Positions 55,221-64,000 of a stretch of 64,000 bases of DNA are shown in pieces. Position 1 is the first letter of the stretch, and each line of letters opens with the position of its first letter. This DNA comes from Agrypnia vestita (taxonomy: Eukaryota > Arthropoda > Insecta > Trichoptera > Phryganeidae): assembly GCA_016648135.1 (NCBI GenBank), contig JADDOH010024895.1, forward strand, positions 124,001 through 188,000, in the 5' to 3' direction. The translations under genes and the position numbers were made by a program. A model generated the notes under the pieces. The model was not told where the DNA came from. It was given only the letters and a program-made list of their open reading frames with translations, and searched no databases.

Positions 55221-58043
55221 GAACGAAGCATGCGAGTTCCAGTAATATAAATAATGTATTGTCGACCATCTTGAATCGAGTACCAATCATAAATATGCTC
55301 AATTCAAAAGCTTACGAATAATTGGTTATTGAATTGAAAACTGGAACTGTTTATTGAATTACGATTTTAGCCGTGTAAAAGAAATGCCAAAAATGGGCTA
55401 CTCTTGCAGATTTCTGTATTTCATGTTATTGTCGATGTTTTTTCGGAACGTTTTTGTTTGTCGCCATTCCAAACGATTTAAAGTGATATTCGAAAAATTA
55501 TTTATTGCAAAAACGACATCACTTTCAGATATTCGTTTTAAAAACAAAAAACACATTCATTCAATGAGGCTGTCGAAATTATACAAAGTTGTATAGTTTC
55601 GAAACTTTTGAATACGAAAACGTTTTAGGCCCAAAATCGATAAAATATGAAAGTGGGTAAACTTGGATTTTTTTTAAATTGAACAACATCTCAATAACGA
55701 AGCCATGTTGAATGCTTGTCAGCTGTCAGATTTTTTCTTTTTTTTTTTTTTTTTCTCCAACTATTTTAAATATTCGAGGTTACATTTCTGTAAGTGTGAG
55801 TATTAATTCTTTTCATGAACCTCAATAAAATAATCGACATTGATCGGTGTAGATTTTTACAACTCAATACTTTGAGTACCATTATAATTTTGTTTGTATT
55901 TTAGTTAATTATAACTTCTACCGCGCGTACATGAGTACGCGCACGATTTTTTTTACCGTTTTTGTATAATATTTGTATTTAATATCAAAATATGTTTGAC
56001 GGAAAAAATACAGTTGCCGTAATTTTTATTTATTATTTATTTAATACTGCATACCTACCGAAAGTTAACTTTTTTCTGGTCTATTAAAATTATAAATAAA
56101 TACATGAATTTCATTCTTGCCCTCCAAAAATGGACTTCCTCACGTGCTCCTTGATCTTAATCGAGCTTATACCTATTTCAAAAATGTATCTATTATATAC
56201 GGTCTTAAGAATTTTCTTCAATTTTTTGCAATCATTTTTCTCAGATTCCCTTTTAAGTTTTCGGCTCTTTCGTTTCAGATTTTTGTTTTCCAAATAAATT
56301 AAATAATTTTTTGCCCCAACAACTTTTAACTTTAAAAAAGTATGCCGATAACTATTCATAAGTTGCATTGTAAGCAGAATATATTAATACCAATTATGTT
56401 CAACTTTTCCTTTTATCTCAATTACAAACAGCAGAAAGGGAAAGACACGCAATGTCTTTTAATAATGAAAAACAAATTAAGGGTCATAAAAATTTATGAT
56501 GAGGAAATAAAAATTATCTTATAATTATAAACGATGAGCCTTGGAATTTTGCTAGAACAAAGGAACATTTAATTTCTCATGTCGAACTCACAATATTAAT
56601 AATCCTTTCCATCTCAGCCTCGTGCAATCTAGATACATAAATACGATTTTTTTATACTTTTTGATACTCTGTGTACAAAAAAATCAACATGTTTCGAAGC
56701 CAATGGCTTCGAAACATGTTGATTTTTTTTCAATAAATAAGTGGTTTAAACAAAGTTAATTTATATCAATTAGACATAATATTTATTTGTGAACTCTGTG
56801 TACATTTGTTAATTCCTATGTTGTTTGTCATTATGTCCGTAATGTGTATGTCATTTTACACAAACTGTATGGACAAAATTGTTTTTGTTTGATCTCTCAT
56901 AATATATTATTTATAATTTGTTAATTTTTTTTCAGAACCAATGCCTTATGTAAATAATAAATCAAAAACGTTTATTGAAAAATACGACTGTTCTAGCTTT
57001 TATAATTAAAAAATACATGAAACAAAATAAAAACACTATGTCATTTTGTCCATACTTCCCCTACAACTTCATGTCAATGCTTCTTATACTTTACGCGCAT
57101 CAAATTTGTTTCTCAAAATGATAGAAACCCGTTCTAAACTGAATATTTTCCTACTGAAACTATAATTATATTCGCCCAACATTACGTCTGCGAATGTTAT
57201 GTAGTTGTCAAGTAAATTTTTCGTAGAACAACGTTTTCCCGGAAGATTTAATTATTGGTGAGAATTGCGCGGACGTTGCTTACAGTAATGACACTTACTA
57301 ATTCGATATTTGTTTGCATTTTTTGTGTGAATTCCAACTGTTAAATCATCCGCTGAAAGTGAAAGAGTGCGTTTGATCTTGTCGAATATTATTTTTATTT
57401 GAAATATTAAGTTAATTACTTACAATTGATCGCACAAATTCAATCTATTTCTGTTTGTACGCATTAGTTTATGGTAATTTATAAAGAAAGTTCATGAATT
57501 GAAGGTTTTTGAACATTTTATACGCAATGTGAATATGCTCATTTAACGACGATATTGTCATCGATGATATCGTAAAATGTTTGATTTATTTTTGTGGAAA
57601 GAAACGTATATTTGAAAGTAGTCGTATTCCTGCTTAAATATAAATCGTCTTCGAAATATACTGGGCTTTTTGCCATAGTATATATAAAATATTCATTTAT
57701 TTAGCAAATCCTTTTTTACAATATTTTTTTGTAGTGCAGTTATTTTTGTGGATTAAAACTATTTCACTAGGTGCACGCCTGCATCAGAGTAGTTTGTTAT
57801 CTATTTTAAAGTATGTTATATGTTAAGTTTTTTTTAAATATAATATGTAGTCGGTAACAGCATAACCTAAGTTTATTATTTACCTTTTATTTTAAGTAAA
57901 CCTACTACACTGATCGCTAGTAACTCGAAAAAATCACAATAGCGAATCAAGTGAGTTGAGTGGAAGAGTTTCAATCATTCCTAGAAAATCACGAATCTTC
58001 GAAAATTTCTTAGCCGTTTAATTTTGTATAAATCCATTCGAAA
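55221..58043. other. Noncoding stretch with a perfect palindrome
   Basis: AT-rich. The palindrome at 56676-56728 is listed separately. No genes were recognised. Confidence 0.35.
56676..56728. repeat. Perfect palindrome, ~25-bp arms, 1-nt spacer
   Basis: TCAACATGTTTCGAAGCCA and TGGCTTCGAAACATGTTGA are exact inverted copies separated by one A, and the arms extend through A7/T8. Confidence 0.88.
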
Positions 58044-58051
58044 CTCTACGG

Positions 58052-58190
58052 CAGCAGTCGCCAAACTTTAGGGCCTCGCCGACCACTAAATTCAGAAATT
58101 TAAATCCCGTGAACTACTATTAATAGGATTTTGTGGTGTTAAATATATTGAGAAATTTTTTCTTGCGGACCACCACTTTGTCGACCGCTG
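58052..58190. mobile_element. 139-bp hAT-type MITE
   Basis: The left end CAGCAGTCGCCAAAC and right end (inverted) CAGCGGTCGACAAAG are flanked by CTCTACGG (58044-58051) and CTCTACAG (58191-58198), an 8-bp duplication with one difference. Confidence 0.8.
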
Positions 58191-59207
58191 CTCTACAGGT
58201 TACGTGATAGATTTAAAAAAAAAAATTATAAAATTTATTTGGTAAATGAACAAACTTAAGAGTGTATTCAATATAATATAATTAATACACATTTATATCA
58301 CACGCTTACCCACTTTTAATTTCATTTATAATAATATTCATTTACCATAGGGAGCCTGTTCGGACCATTAACGTATTATAAATAGACAGGTTATTCCCAT
58401 ACTATCCTGATTTCAAATGTAGCAAATGCAGAAAAATCAGGTAATTTGAAGTCACGGTGACTAAAATAACATACTCATTCTTACAATAGTGTACGATACT
58501 TTGTTCCTTTTTCCCCGGGACTCTTTTTTCGGCGTGACGTCGGGTCCAATCACAAAGAAGGTCCGTTCGATAACGAATGCAAGTAAGGCAATTACCTTAT
58601 TTTTGACTTGCCACGATTTCACGCTTGTAACGTATCTAGAGTTTATTATATCTTTGGTTCGGACTGAATATTTTTTCAGGCCACTTAAAAAACAAACCGC
58701 AACTGCTCCAGGAATCTAAAATTTAATATATTTCATATCAATGTAACTGTTTGGGCAACAATCATTTCCCGACGGATTAATTTTTATTAAAAATACATAT
58801 TTTATAAAAATAAAACTGTGCATTCTGAATTCTCGACAAAAATGTATTTCTTAATTAATTCTTAAATATGTTGCATGGTTCATCTGTAAATCTGGTAGAG
58901 GGAATGTACATCCTAGGGTAAAATATTTAAAAAAGAAATGAATAATGCTTACCAAATTGTTTTTGTAGTGAATTGAGACTAGCGATGCGTAGCGGAGTGC
59001 TAGAAGAATGGAGGAATTGGCAAAAGATGAATTAAAGAAGAAACGCTCAAGCGTACGTGCAGGAAAATCTATTTATGAAAAATAAACGAATATGGAGCAA
59101 ATAATAAATAAACAAATAAATAAAATTGCTCGGACATGTGGAATGCTCGGTAATTTTTTTTAAATGTTGTAAACCGTTTTGTGAATATTGATTTTCTCAT
59201 TTTCTAG

Positions 59208-59396
59208 AATATGATCATCGCTCTGGTGATGGTGGCCTACAGCCTCACGAACGGCTGGAAACGTTTCAGTCCGTTCCTCGACACGTACGTGAGCGCGGTT
59301 GGCAGCTCGGTGCTGTGCATGTGCGGCTCATTGGCGGTTCTCTGGATGGCGGCCATCTACGCTCTCTACGCCAACCAATATAAGTTCTACACTTAC
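59208..59396 (+). CDS. Internal exon of a tetraspanin-like membrane protein gene
   Basis: The exon is 189 bp (63 codons, phase 0 at both ends). The acceptor is a pyrimidine-rich TTTTCTCATTTTCTAG, whose TAG closes the frame upstream, and the donor is TAC|GTATGT. It encodes the end of one hydrophobic helix (NMIIALVMVAYSL), a short loop (TNGWKRFSPFLDT), then a second helix (VGSSVLCMCGSLAVLWMAAI) and a short basic turn (NQYKFY). Spaced this way, they look like the end of TM1, the small loop, TM2 and the TM2-TM3 turn of a tetraspanin. GC content is much higher than the flanks. The ATG at 59211 is probably internal. The classic tetraspanin cysteines lie beyond these exons, so the family call is provisional. 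Confidence 0.72.
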
Positions 59397-60226
59397 GTAT
59401 GTACTCATATCACCAGTGACCTTTTTATGATTATTCCAAGATATAGTAAATCCATCTCCCCCCCCTATCTCATGCCAGTGTGGACGTCATTACTCACAAT
59501 GACCACCCTCCGCGCAAACCCTTATCTTAAATCATAATCAAAACTGAATACCGGGCAAAACTGAATGTTCCGCGGTTCAAAACATTAAGATTTTACGCCT
59601 GGTTTCGTACTTTCAGCGCAAAATCATTCGAACGATTCAAAATATTCACTACTGTGGCTTCTGGAAAATCTGTCACATTCTTTTAAGTTTCTTAAGCTCT
59701 CGATAGAGGATAACTACATTTAACATGCTTGGGAATAATAATTAATAAATGGATTTAGTATATTCGGGGGAGGTTAATGAGCTAGTGATGAACTAAATTC
59801 TTTATTGATTGTGGCTGACTATGTTATAAATATTTGATTGTTAACGGTGATTGGTAACAGATATTTAATTATTGGAGGTTCAGTTATAGAGTACCAACGA
59901 TCGCTGAACTGAATTAATAATAATCTGTTACTAATTATCGTAACAATAGAACGCAAATATCACTGTTACTATCACGGTTAAAGAAAAGTCTAGCTCATTA
60001 CTGGTATGAACAGGTAACCCAACCATGAAACAGTGACAATTGAGTAAAATCCGTTCTCTCGAGTTTACGATGGACCAAAATATTTCCAATATTTATTTAT
60101 ACCCGCTGTCTTATAAGCTCTAATTTGAGTGTTCATGACGCTTGCCATTGTCAAAATTGTCGGGGGTTCGATTCGGCTATCTAGTAATTATATACGTTTC
60201 TGGTTAAGCAGCATTGCGCTAGTGTC

Positions 60227-60990
60227 AAGCCATGTATTCACTAGGGGACAAATCGCGAAACATTCCGCTCGGCATGTCGCATCAACATCTACGCTCATGT
60301 TTCGGGGACAATGACGCGGTCATTTGACGTGTACACACCGGGACTCGCATATCTTGTCGCGGAAATGTCACCCGATGAGCTTATGTTGACAGCTGCGGTA
60401 TCTCATTTGGCGAAAACGGGGTTCCGCGCAATTCGAAATGTTTTTTTGGGTCGCAATTTCAAATAAACGAGGTTTTACTGTAGTAAATTGAATATTATTA
60501 AAAACAAGGTCCTTTTTGCAAATAATTATTGTTTTCCAGACGTCGCGGAAATATATCGCCTTATGAGGTTACGGTGATAGCCGCGTATCTGTTTATGTTA
60601 ATGAGTTTATCGAAAAGTAAGAGGAGAAAAAAGAGGGGAATGCGAAATTATTTACTGCAAAGAGAAAGAAGGACGGACATTCTATGCGATCTTCGATCGA
60701 TACAGCTCGATGAGTTCAAGAACGATTTCGTTTCCCCGCATTGTCATCTTGACAGATACAGCGCATGCGTATTCACTTGTAAACATACCACGTGGTACTG
60801 ACGCTCCGCGGAATGTTGCAGTGAGTACGCTCGGGTTCCGTGCGCATGGCAACGTTGCCACGGCACGTAGAAATGCCGCGCTATGTTGTGCGCGAGGTCG
60901 CGGAACAGTGCACGACGTTGCAACGTCACGTAGACTCTATGCCGCGCGTGCTGTTGAGGGACAATTTGTCCCCTAGTGAATACATGGCTT
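60227..60990. mobile_element. 764-bp element with perfect 27-bp terminal inverted repeats
   Basis: Positions 60227-60253 and 60964-60990 are exact inverted copies, containing TTCACTAGGGGACAAAT. If the element starts one base further in, TCA flanks both ends. The interior has CpG-rich repeats (GGCACGTAGA/GTCACGTAGA with ATGCCGCGC, units about 70 bp apart) and a pogo-MITE-like end at 60405-60482 (AACGAGGTTTTACTGTA). No transposase. The CACTA motif suggests but does not prove a CACTA-type origin. Confidence 0.72.
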
Positions 60991-62208
60991 CAATCTCCGG
61001 ATAGGTGGCCGCTCGCTTCCCGCCGCGCTGCGAGGCCGGGCAGCTGGGCGCGAGACCACCAGCCGCTAAGTTTAAACACATCGCTATTTACCAACCTATT
61101 AGAGACAGGTTTTCTCCCGATTCCTAAAATATGAAAATTAATTCAATTAACGCAGGATATGGGTATAATGTTAAAGGAAATTAAATCATTGATGGACGTA
61201 TATGTATCGTATAACGGATATTATTTTTTCATTCGAGCTAATAAATTTACTTGAGCGATCAATTAATTTCTCCATAACCAAGTTCGTGTACGTTTTATTC
61301 GTCAAGCGTCTATTTAAGTTTCTGTAGAAACATAAAAAATCTTATTATATGAACGCTCTAAAGATGGTGTCAGTAATGCGTGTGTTTCCATTGCCAGCAC
61401 AAAAAAAAACAAATGGCGAAATTGTATAAAATAGCGAGAAAAATGGATTGTTTTAAAATACATGATTAATGTGTAGAAATATTATACACGTAAAATAAAA
61501 ATGGTCACTTATAAAAATAATGTACTTAATATTTGTGAACGTTTATTAATTTTTAATAAACATATTTATGTTTCAAAATTGTTTGTAAATTTCGCCATAT
61601 CTTTTTTTTTTGGTTATGTACTGGTCAACCCAGCTGTCAGTTCGGCGCAATTGGAGCCATATTGGAGCGATGACAGCTATGGCGAAATATTTACGTTTTC
61701 TCTTAATACAATTTATCGCTTTAAAAAGCTACATTATTTTGAAAAATGTTATATCATAGTGAATGAAATGAATCAAGTCGCAGATTTCAGATTACGGAAT
61801 CACGTGCAGTACATAATTATGTATGATATTTAACTGTCATATTCATGTTTTTCAGGTTAGAATTTCGTGTTTCAGAAGTGATAAAAATAAAAAAAACTTT
61901 ATGTTATATTTTCCAGAACATTAATAATATGAGGACATACACAACAACCGCATTAAGAACAAATATGTCATTATATCAAAGTTGTCCCCAAATCAATTAT
62001 AAATGGTCATTGCGTGTGTTTAATACATCCACAGCGACAATCAAAAATGCAAAATTAGTATATCGACTTTCCATTATTGTTTTACGATGAAATTGTATTT
62101 GATAGATCTTTCTTTAAATTTAGTGCAAGAATATCATTATTAAAATGTGATTTGTCGGTTAGAAATACTGAATAAATACTTGTCTTAATTATATCTAAAC
62201 TACCCGTA
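60991..62208. other. Intronic stretch, nothing recognised
   Basis: AT-rich after a short GC-rich part (61000-61070). Reading frames at 61501-61833 and 61845-62090 have no recognisable motif. Confidence 0.3.
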
Positions 62209-62230
62209 CACCCGTGAAAAATCACGGGTG
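62209..62230. repeat. Short perfect hairpin
   Basis: CACCCGTGA-AAAA-TCACGGGTG, 9-bp stem. Length and isolation make a function hard to argue. Confidence 0.7.
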
Positions 62231-62339
62231 TAATTTATAACGACCCTTGCGCGTGACCTGGCCCACGGGCTGGTTGCGTGTCACACTCTAATTAACTTAA
62301 ATTGTATTTCCAACAAGTTACGGACGTTGCAGACCGAGA

Positions 62340-62610
62340 GACAACGAAATTAGAATATATACATAGCCGCCATGAAAACCTATCAGACCTATTTGTGTAG
62401 TAGCTATCACTTGTAGAAGCGACTACCATAGCCGACAGCGTGGCCTTGCAGCAAGCAGACACCGCGCAGTGGCCACCATTGGCTGCGAATCGCCCACCAT
62501 AGCCGCCATTGGCATCTGCCATTGGCAACAGCCGATTGTAGACACCAATGGCCGCGCAGCGGTCACCACCAGCCGCGGCTACCATCGGTACCACGATTTC
62601 AGATTTTTTC
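62340..62610. repeat. Low-order repeat rich in GCCACCATTGGC-like motifs
   Basis: CCATTGGC and GCCGC/CCACCA blocks recur irregularly between 62420 and 62590. It is GC-richer than its surroundings and its minus strand is open for about 100 codons with Gly/Ala-rich, non-family-like sequence. Confidence 0.45.
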
Positions 62611-62769
62611 ACCGCGCCAGATGAGGTTTTTTGACAAATACGTTGACGACGTTCGACAAATAACCAAAAACTTTTTTTGTGATTTTGTGAATTAGCAAAA
62701 GGAGTATAACAAAGTGATTAAATGCAGCTGATCTATTTGCCAGGTGACTAGGACGTCCGATGTAAGCGT

Positions 62770-62960
62770 GCATAGTGAACTTCCGAAAAATGATTGCGAG
62801 TCAAAAGTAATGGTGTTCGAGAGAGACGAAAGAGCGACTAAATGTGACGTAATGATAAAAAATGAATACTCGAACAATAGAACGAGTTTGTGCATCGAGA
62901 AGGATATCGAGAAGAGGGTGACTGCGGAAAATAACGCAATTGGTGCTCTGAGTGCACAGT
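62770..62960 (+). pseudogene. Decayed RTE fragment
   Basis: ESKVMVFERDERATKCDVMI and IEKDIEKRVTAENNAIGALS match KSKVMVFEKEESKTTCEILV and VEKDIERRVTAGNRVNGALN of the RTE ORF at 21429-22631, with a deletion of the FVYLGSMFDRRG segment between them. The fragment has no 3' end. Confidence 0.8.
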
Positions 62961-63595
62961 TACACGCATGTGAAGAGTATTTTGTGAAGGTGTAGGTGTG
63001 AAACAATACTGTGGTGTGGTGTGTAGCAATATTTACATGCTAGTGTAGTGGTTGTCCTAAAGAAGAGATGGGTTACGTCTCGAAACTAGTAGACAAAAAG
63101 TAATTTTTAGTGGTTATATACTAACATAAATAACATTTTGTTAATGACCACAAACTCGTGCTTTAAATATTAATAAGGTTAATTGTGATTTATTTGTGTA
63201 TATTCTTAATTTTTGTTGTCAATTTTAATTAAGTATGTACCTTTTATATTTTAATTGGGAATACTTACCTACTGTTTCAAATTGTGGTTTTCTTTACATA
63301 ATATGTATAGAGTTTGACATTAAAGTTGAATAGAAAACGTGCATGATAAATAAGTATGCACTAAAATATAAATAGAATGTAGAACAAATGTAAAAATAAA
63401 TTTTGAAAAGCAGTATAGAAAGCTATAAAACATATTTTTCGAAAACATTTTTTGGAGACATCACGTAACATTTGCTCGGTTTGTCGCTAACCTGTTCGAA
63501 TCTTCCTGTAAAGTTGTAAGAATAATGTCCAGCTCGTACAGTGGCTACTTATCAGCTATTTTTGTCAGTCGAGTGAGCCAGTTGTCCGATTGCAG

Positions 63596-63766
63596 TTCGC
63601 CGTCGGGCTGATGCTCTGCGACGCGCTGCTCCTGGCCTGCGGCTGCCTGCTGGTCTCCAGCGCCTCCAGCGCCGGGAGGGCGGCGGCCAGCTCCGTGCAC
63701 GCGGAGATACTGCGCTACGCCTCTTCTCCCGCGAGCAAGCGAAGTATCGACGAGCTACAATCCTCG
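63596..63766 (+). CDS. Second internal exon of the tetraspanin-like gene
   Basis: The exon is 171 bp (57 codons, phase 0), with acceptor CCGATTGCAG|TTC and donor TCG|GTATGG. It continues the protein of the 59208-59396 exon. A third hydrophobic helix (FAVGLMLCDALLLACGCLLV) is followed by a hydrophilic Ser/Ala-rich stretch (SSASSAGRAAASSVHAEILR) that ends SIDELQSS. In tetraspanins, TM3 leads into the large extracellular loop, and a 'W..LQ' segment sits just before the CCG motif. The exon stops right where CCG would be expected in the next exon. GC is about 65%, very unlike the flanks. Another four-TM family remains possible. Confidence 0.72.
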
Positions 63767-64000
63767 GTATGGACGCTCAATTATATTTCTCTTTCGGTTG
63801 GTGGTCAAATAATTTGGACACGCTTGAGATTTTTCCGGTTTTATTTCTTAATCCAAGACGTAAATACTCCGAGGATTCAACAAATTATGAACAGAATTCA
63901 CTGGTGGTCAGCACGCGTACAAAAAGTAGTCATAAATGAAACATAAATTTTATCTCTCCGTCCGTCTGTCTGTCTGTCTGTCCGTAATTTCGTTCGAATT
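63767..64000. other. Start of the next intron, with a (TCTG)n tract
   Basis: The frame remains open by chance to 63946. The end of the window (63958-64000) has (TCTG)n then TAATTTCGTTCGAATT, which matches the reverse complement of the 37345-37430 region. Confidence 0.5.

Larger units (their letters stand above)
59397..63595 (+). other. Intron of the tetraspanin-like gene
   Basis: A 4.2-kb intron from GTATGT to CCGATTGCAG. It holds the 27-bp-TIR element at 60227-60990, a small hairpin at 62209-62230, and an RTE fragment at 62770-62960. Confidence 0.65.

Noticed and set aside
60710..60976. Coding exon in the CpG-rich intronic patch
   Set aside because: The open frame lies wholly inside the TIR-bounded element and is built from its internal repeats.

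Overview
This window is animal nuclear DNA, almost certainly from an insect. It is AT-rich, gene-poor and full of transposable elements. There are no prokaryotic genes, operons or CRISPR arrays. Frequent GTAGGTAC/TACCTACC blocks, several mariners, tRNA-headed SINEs, RTE-type and CR1/Jockey-type LINE remnants and Penelope-like elements (PLEs) suit Lepidoptera. Another insect order, such as Hemiptera, cannot be excluded from sequence alone.

The only convincing host gene is at the right end. Two phase-0 exons on the + strand (59208-59396 and 63596-63766) have good splice signals and GC-rich hydrophobic coding sequence. Joined, they read as the end of TM1, TM2, TM3 and the start of a large extracellular loop of a tetraspanin-like four-TM protein. 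The rest of the gene lies outside the window or is not recognised. Two GC-rich islands (about 6790-7020 and 47500-48010), each ending in a plausible splice donor, may be promoter or 5' noncoding exons, but this is weak.

Layout of the repeats: a ~40-bp tandem array (1.2-1.5 kb); three copies of one mariner family (5.5-6.5, 8.7-10.0 and 15.5-16.5 kb); PLE copies with hammerhead-ribozyme cores (12.4-13.4, 26.4, 30.0-31.1 and 53.1-53.8 kb); an older mariner split by a 5'-truncated RTE with an 11-bp target duplication (21.0-22.9 kb); a 2.16-kb DNA transposon with 8-bp target duplication carrying a broken ORF of an unnamed arthropod family (26.7-28.9 kb); an internally deleted CR1/Jockey LINE (33.5-35.85 kb); tRNA-like sequences and SINEs (0.1, 7.9, 11.3, 36.7, 37.8, 43.2 and 43.7 kb); a hAT-type non-autonomous element (40.1-40.8 kb) beside a foldback with ~390-bp arms (41.0-41.8 kb); a pogo-type MITE and a 207-bp palindrome (45.1-45.9 kb); a dead 1.9-kb pogo/Tigger-like transposon studded with a GGCCGACTACTG motif (49.6-51.5 kb); and further MITEs inside the tetraspanin-like introns (58.1 and 60.2-61.0 kb).

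The most interesting material is the TIR/TSD-bounded element at 26731-28894, whose termini suggest that a conserved 'unknown' arthropod protein family is a divergent hAT-like transposase, and the set of PLE insertions showing four different integration outcomes. All boundaries were read by eye; no alignment or database search was run.
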